From Nitrososphaerota archaeon (GTDB taxonomy: Archaea > Thermoproteota > Nitrososphaeria > Nitrososphaerales > Gagatemarchaeaceae), in contig PLCG01000089.1 in the NCBI GenBank assembly GCA_003135575.1, positions 53,533-61,944 on the forward strand: a stretch of 8,412 nt of DNA. The letters are read 5' to 3'. The notes under the pieces were generated by a model. The model was not told the origin of the DNA. It ran no database searches and saw only the letters and a list, made by a program, of their open reading frames with translations. Below, piece after piece: positions 1 to 6,400 of the stretch (positions are counted from its first letter, which is position 1; each line of letters starts with the position of its first letter). The position numbers and the translations under genes are program-made.

Positions 1-65
1 TTTGTCATGCGTATAATCAGCCTGCCGCTTCTTGCTCTATGGAGGACCTCGCCAACTTCCTGCAT
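1..65 (-). CDS. gar1: Gar1, H/ACA ribonucleoprotein subunit (N-terminal 21 codons only)
   Basis: Read on the minus strand from the ATG at 65-63, the frame stays open to the window edge and gives MQEVGEVLHRARSGRLIIRM plus one more residue. This resembles the first strand of archaeal Gar1 (pattern M..[LV]G.VLH....GRLI[IV]R), the small beta-barrel subunit of H/ACA RNPs that direct pseudouridylation of rRNA. It starts 29 nt after the srp19 stop on the same strand, and from memory srp19 and gar1 are neighbours in several archaea, which supports the call. An in-frame TGA shortly upstream excludes a longer N-terminus. Only about a fifth of a typical Gar1 is visible, so the assignment rests on a short match plus context. 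Confidence 0.72.
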   Translation of the reverse strand, partial: MQEVGEVLHRARSGRLIIRMT

Positions 66-67
66 AT

Positions 68-83
68 GGCTTCATTGGAAGCC
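68..83 (-). other. Small hairpin just upstream of the gar1 start
   Basis: A perfect 6-bp stem with a 4-nt loop (GGCTTC-CAAT-GAAGCC on the minus strand) ends 2 nt before the gar1 ATG, inside the 29-nt srp19-gar1 gap. It could modulate gar1 translation or act as an RNA processing point. No T-rich archaeal terminator follows it. It may be chance. Confidence 0.25.
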
Positions 84-94
84 CAAAGTTGCCT

Positions 95-394
95 TTAAAC
101 TTTCTTTGGCTGTGAGCCCCTAATTCTTGACAATTCTCGCGCAATTGTCATGATAATCTGCTGTTTTGGCCCGTTTTTCTTTATTGAGACGTATCCTGAC
201 TGGCGCCTCGAGGCCTTCGGATAGAACGCCTTTTGTGTTTGGGCGTCGATGCTCAGCTTCTTGCACGCCTGCGCGAGCTCCTCTAGGTTCGGCGCGCGGA
301 CGCACGTGTTCAGAGGGACGCGTCGCCCTTCGCTCCTCTTCCTCTCGGAGTCGAGATAGTCGAGCCAGACGACGAAGCGCTCGTACTCTTTCAA
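95..394 (-). CDS. srp19: Signal recognition particle subunit SRP19
   Basis: The 99-residue product has the archaeal/eukaryotic SRP19 layout. An N-terminal KEYERFVVWLDYLDSERKRSEGRRVP block (residues 2-27; family pattern Y..[IV]VW..Y.D....R.[EG]GR..P) is followed by the 'P.LEEL..A.KKL' helix (about 35-48), a basic 'YP...SRRQSGYVSIKK' strand (58-73) and a basic C-terminal helix. SRP19 binds helices 6 and 8 of the 7S RNA and promotes SRP54 binding during co-translational targeting of membrane and secreted proteins. Translation must begin at TTG (394-392), because an in-frame TAG lies immediately upstream and no ATG or GTG precedes the conserved block. I see no clear Shine-Dalgarno. The gene lies 69 nt downstream of rps8e and 29 nt upstream of gar1, in the same direction, probably as one transcript. 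Confidence 0.92.
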   Translation of the reverse strand: MKEYERFVVWLDYLDSERKRSEGRRVPLNTCVRAPNLEELAQACKKLSIDAQTQKAFYPKASRRQSGYVSIKKNGPKQQIIMTIARELSRIRGSQPKKV

Positions 395-463
395 CTAGAT
401 CTCTTCAACCCGTGCTCTACTGCGACGCCCGTCGTGGCGCGAGTGATATTAGTGGTTTCCTTC

Positions 464-847
464 TCACTTTATGAGGACGGCGTTTACGACCCCGTCGTCA
501 CTGGGCTTTGAGGTGACCTTCGCCTTGCCAAGCTTGGTCTCAATCGTAGCCCCTCGCGTGATGACGCCCCTTCTCTCATACTCCCTGTTCGCGGGGTTCG
601 CGGTGACTCGGACTATCTCCGTCTTCACGGTCTTACTGCTCGAAGGGTCGAAGACGTTCGCCTGGTCGGCATAGCGAAGGCCGAAGTTCAGGCTCCCGCC
701 CCTTGTCCGCTTTGGCGAGCGGACTGTCTCGCCGACGGCGGTCTCGAACGCGTAATCGTCGGCCTCGTGGGCCTTGCGTCCCCTGAACGGCCGCCTCTTG
801 CCACCGGTCTCCTTTCTCTTCCTGAGGTTCTCTACTGCCTTTACCAA
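464..847 (-). CDS. rps8e: 30S ribosomal protein S8e
   Basis: The 127-residue product is a full-length archaeal S8e, a small-subunit ribosomal protein shared only by archaea and eukaryotes. Recognisable blocks are the basic N-terminus 'ENLRKRKETGGKRRPFRGRK' (residues 6-25), the central 'KRTRGGSLNFGLRYADQANV' (46-65), the 'NPANREYERRGVITRGATIET' stretch (85-105) and the end 'LGKAKVTSKPSDDGVVNAVLIK'. The N-terminal 'V.NLRKRKETGG' is like thaumarchaeal S8e rather than the euryarchaeal 'M.WQG.S.RKPTGG' version as I recall them. The start is TTG (847-845); there is no in-frame ATG or GTG between the upstream TAA and the conserved block. A TnpB element begins only 54 nt upstream (902), so native upstream DNA is short. 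srp19 and gar1 follow in the same direction. Confidence 0.95.
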   Translation of the reverse strand: MVKAVENLRKRKETGGKRRPFRGRKAHEADDYAFETAVGETVRSPKRTRGGSLNFGLRYADQANVFDPSSSKTVKTEIVRVTANPANREYERRGVITRGATIETKLGKAKVTSKPSDDGVVNAVLIK

Positions 848-882
848 AGTCGCGTTCGGACGACTCCCGCCAGAGGGAGGGT

Positions 883-892
883 GTTAAGCCTT
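883..892 (-). promoter_or_regulatory. Possible rps8e TATA region
   Basis: On the minus strand this reads AAGGCTTAAC. It sits so that a start site about 26 nt downstream would fall near 859-860, leaving a leader of about 12 nt before the rps8e TTG at 847. The box is a weak match to an archaeal TATA, but its AGGCTTA core is also found in the smc promoter (7143-7149). It lies outside the transposable element, between rps8e and the 8-bp duplication. Confidence 0.3.
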
Positions 893-893
893 T

Positions 894-901
894 CTTCGCA
901 G
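894..901. repeat. Left copy of 8-bp direct repeat (target-site duplication)
   Basis: CTTCGCAG occurs here and again at 2244-2251. The two copies abut the outer ends of the 20-bp inverted repeats exactly, as expected for a target-site duplication made by a DDE-type transposase. Confidence 0.85.
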
Positions 902-921
902 GGCTGTGGTAACTCTTCGGC
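902..921 (+). repeat. Left terminal inverted repeat, copy 1
   Basis: GGCTGTGGTAACTCTTCGGC. It pairs with 2224-2243; the inner 12 bases (910-921, TAACTCTTCGGC) match perfectly, and the outer 8 match at five positions. The first bases GGCT and the block AACTC recur at the left end of copy 2. Confidence 0.85.
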
Positions 922-931
922 GCATGGGCGA

Positions 932-939
932 TTTTATAC
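932..939 (+). promoter_or_regulatory. TATA box for tnpB copy 1, possibly bidirectional
   Basis: TTTTATAC lies with its first base 29 nt before the TTG at 961. The same octamer lies 29 nt before the corresponding TTG of copy 2 (7188 to 7217). Archaeal TATA boxes are centred near -26, so transcription would begin at or next to the TTG, giving a leaderless mRNA. Read on the minus strand the same bases give GTATAAAA, which could fire towards rps8e with a start near 910 and a leader of about 60 nt. Confidence 0.6.
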
Positions 940-997
940 GATCTCCAAGCTAGCATGTTATTGCGAGCGACAAAATGCGTCACCCAATCGCATACTA

Positions 998-1022
998 GCG
1001 AGCAGCTCGCCGAGCTGCTCGC
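998..1022 (+). repeat. Perfect 12-bp inverted repeat inside tnpB copy 1
   Basis: GCGAGCAGCTCG and its exact reverse complement flank a single C (1010). The RNA could form an 11-bp stem with a 3-nt loop, 37 nt after the TTG. Copy 2 does not keep the symmetry at this point (about 7250-7280). It encodes the SEQLAELLAE helix, so it may simply reflect the repetitive Glu-Leu-Ala codons. Confidence 0.6.
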
Positions 1023-2195
1023 CGAATGCCTAACCGTGACCTACAACGCCATCCGCCACGCCCGAGAGCATGGAATCGACAACCGCAGAGGCATGAGAGG
1101 CTTCTACAGGACGCTGAAGGATGTGCAGCTGCCCCTCATGCTACAAGGTCGCGTCGATAACGCGGGCATGTGCCGTCGTCCGAAGCCGAAAAAAGAGCGA
1201 GAGGCGGGGCGTCAGGGTCAGTCATCCCAGACGCCTGAGGCCGGTCGCGTGCATCACCTCCGGCTTTTTCATTACGATGAAGGGCAGGCTGTTCATCCCG
1301 TTGAGACGCGACAGATATTTCGATGTCCAGCTCAATCACCATGCGCTGAAGAAACTCGCTGACAAGAAGGTCAGGAGCCTTACTATAACTCCCGACTCGC
1401 TCGTGTTCTGCTACTCGGATGATATCAAGTCAATACCTGTCGCGAGGGTCTACGGCGTGGACAGGAACGAGAAGAACATCACGTTCGGAGATAAAGAGAT
1501 GGTCACCCACGTCGACGTGAAAAAGGTCGTCAAGATTAGGCAGACTACTAGGGAGGTGATCGGGTCGTTCAGGAGGAACGATGTGAGGATACGAAGGAGG
1601 CTCGCACGCAAATACTGGAGTCGGGCCAACCACAGGACAAATCACATCCTCCACGCGGCCACCAACTTCATCGTGGAAACCGCGGCTAGGAACGGCGCAG
1701 CCCTCGCCATTGAAGACCTGACAGGCATCCGGAAGATGTATCGCAGAGGGAACGGGCAAGGAGCGGACTATAGGTTCAGGCTCAATGCGTGGCCCCACTG
1801 GAGGGCAAAGAAGATGCTAGATTACAAGGCAGCTTGGAATGGAGTTACCGTCATTCAGCTTACAAAATCTGAGACCTATGGATCCTCATCGACGTGCTCG
1901 GCGTGTGGGGAGAAGCTCCGCGCTCCTCTAAGAGGGGATGTCGCGTACGCGAGGATGCTCTGGTGTCCGGGGTGTAAGGCGTGGATGGACAGGGACGCGT
2001 ACGCGGCCCTGAGCCTGTCCGCGAGGGGGCGGTCGAGGTTCGCCCGCTCCCTTTCTTCTCGGCTGGAGACGGGAGAGGAGGAAAGTCGCTCGCAACAACC
2101 TACTTCCTCTTCCACTCCAATCGCGAAGGAAAAAGGGCTGGCAGATGAAGCTGTGACAGGGAACGGGACGATGAAGACCCTAATCCTCCGAGTCG

Positions 2196-2221
2196 ATGCC
2201 AGCAAGCTGACTCGTTGGCGT
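2196..2221 (+). ncRNA. Candidate 3' stem of the TnpB guide (omega) RNA
   Basis: An 8-bp stem, with two G-U pairs, joins ATGCCAGC (2196-2203) to GTTGGCGT (2214-2221) across a 10-nt loop. It lies in the last codons of tnpB, just before the right inverted repeat. In characterised TnpB systems the guide RNA overlaps the 3' end of tnpB, ends at the right boundary and takes its guide from flanking DNA. By that rule the guide would begin at 2244. The 5' limit of any such RNA cannot be fixed here, and the stem alone is modest evidence. Confidence 0.35.
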
Positions 2222-2223
2222 GA

Positions 2224-2243
2224 GCCGAAGAGTTAACAGAACC
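2224..2243 (+). repeat. Right terminal inverted repeat, copy 1
   Basis: GCCGAAGAGTTAACAGAACC is the inverted partner of 902-921. The perfect 12-bp block is 2224-2235. The repeat contains the last tnpB codons and its TAA (2234-2236), so coding sequence and transposon end overlap. Confidence 0.85.
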
Positions 2244-2251
2244 CTTCGCAG
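2244..2251. repeat. Right copy of 8-bp direct repeat (target-site duplication)
   Basis: CTTCGCAG, identical to 894-901 and directly abutting the right inverted repeat. It ends 1 nt before the scpB stop codon (2253-2255), so the insertion just misses scpB. Confidence 0.85.
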
Positions 2252-2252
2252 A

Positions 2253-2825
2253 CTATCTGAGAATCAGCGTGCGCCGCTCGAGCTGGTGCTTCAACGTGGT
2301 CGCGTCGACGCTGAGGCCGAAGTATTCGGAGAACTCGGTCGTCGTCCGGTAGAGCTTCGATCTGCCCTTCCTCTCCCATGCGAGGAAGCCGACCTCTTCG
2401 AGGTCCTTCACGTGGTCGTAGGCCTGGGAGCCCCTCCTGAGCGCCAAGTCAGCGCTGGAGATGGGCTGGAAGTATGCGATGAACGAGAGCGTGCGGAGGG
2501 CCGCCTTGGAGAGGAGGGGCTTGGTGGCGAACTTCCTTGCGACGTGGGTGTACTCGGCCTTCAGCTGCATCGCGAACCTCTGGCCCGGATATTCTACGAC
2601 CTCTATCGCCGACATCGACGATTTCATCTTCGACTGGATGGCTTTTGCCTCGTCGATGGCCCTCTTCTTCGAGGAGATGCCTGCTGCCCTCGCGAGCTGG
2701 TCCGCGTCGAGAGCCCTCCCGGATGAGTATAGCGCGGCCTCTATCCTGGCCCTGACCTCGGCCTCGGAGACTTTGGGTGGAGCGGCTTGCTCCGCCTGCT
2801 GCTGTTGTTGTTGAGGCTCGCTCAT
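2253..2825 (-). CDS. scpB: Segregation and condensation protein ScpB
   Basis: The 190-residue product is the winged-helix kleisin partner ScpB. After a low-complexity N-terminus with six consecutive glutamines (residues 5-10) come two winged-helix domains. The first is about residues 20-95 ('ARIEAALYSSGRALDADQLARAAGI'). The second is about 103-172, including 'LSKAALRTLSFIAYFQPIS', 'RRGSQAYDHVKDLEEVGFL' and 'KLYRTTTEFSEYFGL', which follows the family pattern of L...L..IAY.QP, RG, L...G.. and LY.TT..F..YFGL. ScpB dimers bind the central part of ScpA and regulate the Smc ATPase cycle during chromosome compaction. The ATG start (2825-2823) is 7 nt after the scpA stop, so the two are co-transcribed. 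The gene converges on tnpB copy 1; the stops are 16 nt apart. Length is normal for archaeal ScpB. Confidence 0.95.
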   Translation of the reverse strand: MSEPQQQQQQAEQAAPPKVSEAEVRARIEAALYSSGRALDADQLARAAGISSKKRAIDEAKAIQSKMKSSMSAIEVVEYPGQRFAMQLKAEYTHVARKFATKPLLSKAALRTLSFIAYFQPISSADLALRRGSQAYDHVKDLEEVGFLAWERKGRSKLYRTTTEFSEYFGLSVDATTLKHQLERRTLILR

Positions 2826-2832
2826 GTCGCTC

Positions 2833-3486
2833 TCAGCCCACCAATACTATCAGCAGGTCGTCCTCTCCTTCCTGGTCAAGGACGATGGTCCCGTTGCTGG
2901 CCGCGAATAGGAGCAGGATGAACGTGCGAGCGGCCTCAAGGACTGGCATGCCCGCGATGAGGTCGGAGAACTTGATCCTGCCTAGCGCGCCAATCCGCTC
3001 CCTGAGGACGCGGGCGAACGCCTGGAGGTTCGAAAGTATCGTAATGAGGTATTCCTCAGGTTTCGGGGGAGGGCCCTCTTCGAGGAGGGAGGGCGAGACC
3101 GTGCTCTCCTCTCTGTCGCTGTGGACGATCTCCTCTAGGATTCGGCCCAAGGCGTCGAAGAGCTCGTCGACCGTGGTTGAGTACACTTCGTACCTGAAGG
3201 GCATGACGACGATCTGCGGCGGCTCGGTCATGTCCATTATCCTCCTCTCCCGCTGGAGCTTCTCGAACAGGAAGAGCGACTCCACCTTGAACCTGTAGAT
3301 GGTCGCGGAGGTGAGAGCTGCCGTCCCGGCAGCCCTGAGGTCGAGGAACTCCGACTTCATGATCGCCTCGAGGAACATGTCGAGCAGCTCCGAGATGTGT
3401 ATCTCCCACGGGCTCTTGCGCTTGGCCGCATTGGGGTCAATGAGCATGTTCAGCGGAGGTCTCGAAAGTATGCCGCCTTCAACCAT
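2833..3486 (-). CDS. scpA: Segregation and condensation protein ScpA (kleisin)
   Basis: The 217-residue product is a compact archaeal ScpA, the kleisin that bridges the two Smc heads. The N-terminal domain includes 'SPWEIHISELLDMFLEAIMKSEFLDLRAAGTAALTSATIYRFKVESLF' (about residues 25-72), matching the family's 'D...L...F......L......AA.L...K...L' helices that contact the Smc coiled-coil neck. A middle linker (about 85-145) contains the ScpB-binding stretch and an acidic/proline-rich part (SLLEEGPPPKPEE). The C-terminal winged helix, ending 'EAARTFILLLFAASNGTIVLDQEGEDDLLIVLVG', would cap an Smc head. The ATG overlaps the smc stop in ATGGTTGA (8 nt shared), suggesting translational coupling. 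It is on the short side compared with bacterial ScpA (about 240-260), as is common in archaea. Confidence 0.93.
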   Translation of the reverse strand: MVEGGILSRPPLNMLIDPNAAKRKSPWEIHISELLDMFLEAIMKSEFLDLRAAGTAALTSATIYRFKVESLFLFEKLQRERRIMDMTEPPQIVVMPFRYEVYSTTVDELFDALGRILEEIVHSDREESTVSPSLLEEGPPPKPEEYLITILSNLQAFARVLRERIGALGRIKFSDLIAGMPVLEAARTFILLLFAASNGTIVLDQEGEDDLLIVLVG

Positions 3487-6400
3487 TCTTGACTTGCACC
3501 TCCATCTTCGCGCGCACTATCCTTGAGACACCTGCCACGTTGTAGACGCCGTAGGCGACTCCGCTCCCGGCGACCATGGTGTCCTTGAGGGAGACCACTA
3601 TCATCTGTGACTCCTGCGACCTTTCCTTGAAGAAGTTCGCGAGGCTCTGCGAGTTGGCCTGGTCGAGGTTTTGGTCGATCTCGTCGAATAGATAGAACGG
3701 GTGAGGGTTCACCTTCTGTATCGCGAGGATGAGCGCGACGGCCGTGACTGACTTTTCTCCTCCTGACATCGATGACGACTCCCACGCAGGCTTCCCCCTG
3801 AAGCTCGCCATCATGTAGATCCCGCCAGTGAATATCTCCTCCTTGTTCTCCAGCTCCAGCCAGGCCTCGCCCTGGGTGAGAGTCTTGAAGGTGACCGCGA
3901 ACTCCCTGTTGATGGTCTCGAAGGCGGAAGCGAAGACCTTCCGCTTCTCGGAGTCGACGCTCTCGATGAACCTTACGATGGAGTTCCTCTCCTGCTCGAG
4001 CTCGTTGATCCTCTGAGAGAGGTTCCTGTAGCTGTCGTAGACGAGCCCGTAGTCCCTCTCCGAGCTCTTGTTGACGGTCCTCGACAGCCCCTCGTGCTCG
4101 AACTCGACCTGCGACAGCAGCTGGTCGCTTCCCTCGAAGAGCTCGAGCACCTCCTCATAACCGTAGAACCTCAGGCTGCTAAGCTGCTCCGCCACCTTGT
4201 CTTGGAGCGAGATTGCTCCCTGCTGGAGGGTGAAGATCTCCTTCTCCGTGTTGAAGGCGGAGCGCTCGGCGGCGGCGGCCTCCTCCTTCAGGCGCCTGAT
4301 CTTGATGTCGAACTCCTCGAGCACGGGCCTGCTGTTGCTTGAAGAGTCGAGCACTTTTTGGAGCTGCGCGTCGAGATCGGCAAACCTCCTGTTGAGCTCC
4401 GTGAGCTCCTTCCTGGCGCTCTGGAGAAACTGCCTGTCGGCCTCGTATTGCATCTCGCTCGCCTCTAGGTCCGACCTGACGCGCTCGAGGTTCGGCGCGA
4501 CCATCTGCTCTAGGTTCGCGCTCTCCCTTGTGTATTGGAGGTGGACCTCCGAGATCCTGGACGACAGCTCGTTCAGCGCGAGGTTGAGGTCGTTCCTCGC
4601 GTTCTCGACCTCGGCGACGAACCCCTCGAGCCCAAGCGACTCTTGCTCGGCGAGGCTTTCCTTGAGAAGCGTCATCTCGGTGAGCATCGCGTCCTTCTTC
4701 AGGTTGAGCGAGGCGTCGCGCCTCTGCAGCCTCTCGACCGCCCTTGACTGAGCCTCAAAGTCCTGGTTGATGGAGCGGTGCATCGCCCTGTAGCGCTTGG
4801 AAAGCCTGACGACGGTCTCGGCCTCCGCCCTCAACGCGGCGACCGAGGCGATCTTCTTGACACGGTCCTTGGTGAGTGTCCTGTCCTCGTTCTGCAGGGA
4901 GGACATCTGTTGCTTCCTCTTCTCGATCGCTCCCCTGAGCGCCTTGACGGCGCCCTGGACCTCCCCTACGTTCTCGATGTCCTCTAGGGCCTCGAGGACC
5001 GTGGAGAGAGCGTCCCGCAGCCCGTAGGCGAACGCCCTCCCTCCCAGCTCGAAGATCTCTCCTTCTGGGGTTACGGTCTTGAAACCTTCGGAGGCGAGGA
5101 TGTATGCGATTCCCTCGGACTCCACCAGCACGGTGTCCCCGGCTATGAAGTTCATCAGGCCCCGGTACTCCTTCTCCGCCTTTAGGACGCTCGAGAGAGG
5201 GCCGATGACTCCGGCAGACTTTGATACTGAAACGGGATTGACCTCGCTCACCTCTGAGAGCGGGATTATCGCGAACGACTTGATGTTGAGCTTCTTCCCT
5301 GCCTTGATTAGGGCGGTCATCGACCTGACGTCGGCGACCACGAAGGCGCTGCTCCACATGTCCATCACGGCGGAGCACGCCGCTCTGTATTGGGCGGGGT
5401 AGGTCATGAACTGGTTCACCATGCCGATGTATCCGGGGACTCCTCCTTCCTCGCAGAGCTTCCTCAGCCTGCTGTGCCCTACTCGGTCCGAGGCGAGCTC
5501 TTCGGTGAACTCGGCCTTTGCGGTCTGCGTCGCGACCTCGCCGGACGCCTTGTCGAGCACCTTGCTGGCGGCCCCGATGCTCTGCTCGATAAGGTTCCTC
5601 TCCTTCTCGAGACCGGAGAGGTCGTCGTCTATCTCTGCGAGCTGCTCGGTCTCACTGGTCTGGAGCTCAAGGAGCTGTTTCGAGTTGTTGTCGAGTCTGT
5701 CCAAGAGCTCGGTGAAGTTCTTGACCCTCGCTTCGAGCTCGCCTAGCCTCTTCTGCTCCGCCCCGAGGCCGGCCTGGACGGCGTTGATCTCCAATCCGAC
5801 GGGCGAGACGTCCTGAGACAGCTGCTCGAGCTTTCCCCTGATCCGGTCGCCCTGCCGCCTGTTGCGCTCGATGGTCGCGCGCAGCGTCTCCTCTGCTTCG
5901 AGGATGACCTGCAACTGTGAACTGAGGTCCCTCCTTCTTGCATCCAGCTTCTGCTCAGTCGCGAGCAGCGCCTCGACGGTGCCGTTTACCGCGGTGACCT
6001 GCTTCTTGCGTTCGGATACGATAGAGCGAAGGGTGGGCATCGTCTCCATCTCGAGGCGTCTGATGTTCTCCTCGCGCTTCTGACCGTCGGTTGTGAGCTG
6101 GTCGCGCCGGAGCCTCGCCGACTCGAGCTCGTCGCGGAGGCGCGTAGGTCCCTCGCCTCCCCCCTGTACGATCTCAACGATGAACTTCTCCTTCTCGGTC
6201 GTCGTCGCCGCCTGACGCGACTCGAACTCCTCCTTCCTCTTCCGCACCTCCTCGAGCTTGAGCGTGAGTTCCTCCTCCATCCGCTTGTTCGAGCTCAGCT
6301 TCTCGCGCAACTCCGTTACCCTCCTGGACGTCTGAACTGCTTTGAGCCAGCTCAGCTGCGCCTCGAGCTGGTTGAACCTCACTAGATCGTTCCTCTGCTC

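Larger units (their letters stand above)
961..2236 (+). pseudogene. tnpB: TnpB RNA-guided nuclease, copy 1, disrupted by a single-base insertion
   Basis: TnpB proteins are RuvC-like endonucleases guided by an RNA from the element's right end, ancestral to Cas12. The N-terminus (RATKCVT...LKDVQLP) lies in one frame from TTG 961. The rest (SCYKVASITRACAVV... to the TAA at 2236) continues in the next frame. The break is one extra C in CCCC at 1132-1135; copy 2 has CCC there and stays in frame. Joined, the protein would be 424 residues. Visible motifs are RuvC-I GVDRNEKN (Asp codon 1460-1462), RuvC-II AIEDL (Glu codon 1712-1714), a zinc ribbon CSAC/CPGC and RuvC-III WMDRD (1982-1996). In the last motif the usual 'DRD.NA' is DRDAYA. 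The C-terminal 'GNGT...ILRVDASKL' tail resembles the tails of thaumarchaeal TnpBs. An ATG at 955 is less likely to be the start, because copy 2 has a stop (TGA) one codon before the matching TTG. Ribosomal slippage or a sequencing error are alternatives to true decay. Confidence 0.88.
902..2243 (+). mobile_element. TnpB-carrying element with terminal inverted repeats, copy 1 (complete, no transposase)
   Basis: This 1342-bp unit is bounded by imperfect 20-bp inverted repeats (902-921 and 2224-2243, 17 of 20 positions matching) and by the 8-bp direct repeat CTTCGCAG outside both ends. Its only gene is tnpB, which fills nearly the whole length and whose stop codon lies inside the right repeat. 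No transposase of the DDE, serine or HUH (TnpA) type is present, so any movement would need a protein supplied in trans. IS200/IS605 elements, the usual carriers of tnpB, have no terminal inverted repeats and make no duplications, so this structure points to a MITE-like, non-autonomous DDE element that carries tnpB as cargo. It sits between scpB and rps8e, in opposite orientation to both. Confidence 0.82.

Noticed and set aside
1..123. Plus-strand frame open from the window edge to a TAA at 121-123
   Set aside because: The product resembles nothing I know, and the minus strand holds gar1 and srp19 over the same bases.
421..436. Small hairpin (CGAC-GCCC-GTCG core) in the 69-nt gap between rps8e and srp19, considered as an RNA gene or attenuator
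   Set aside because: Only four Watson-Crick pairs, no C/D or H/ACA box sequences nearby, and no T-rich tail.
902..2243. Ordinary IS200/IS605 insertion with a lost tnpA
   Set aside because: Those elements leave neither terminal inverted repeats nor an 8-bp duplication, and both are plain here. A secondary capture of an older IS605-derived tnpB remains possible.
3056..3409. 117-codon minus-strand frame inside scpA, and similar long shadows inside smc such as 4755-5378 minus and 4197-4751 plus
   Set aside because: These lie in alternate frames of strongly supported genes in GC-rich DNA and give low-complexity Arg/Ser/Gly-rich products with no family resemblance.
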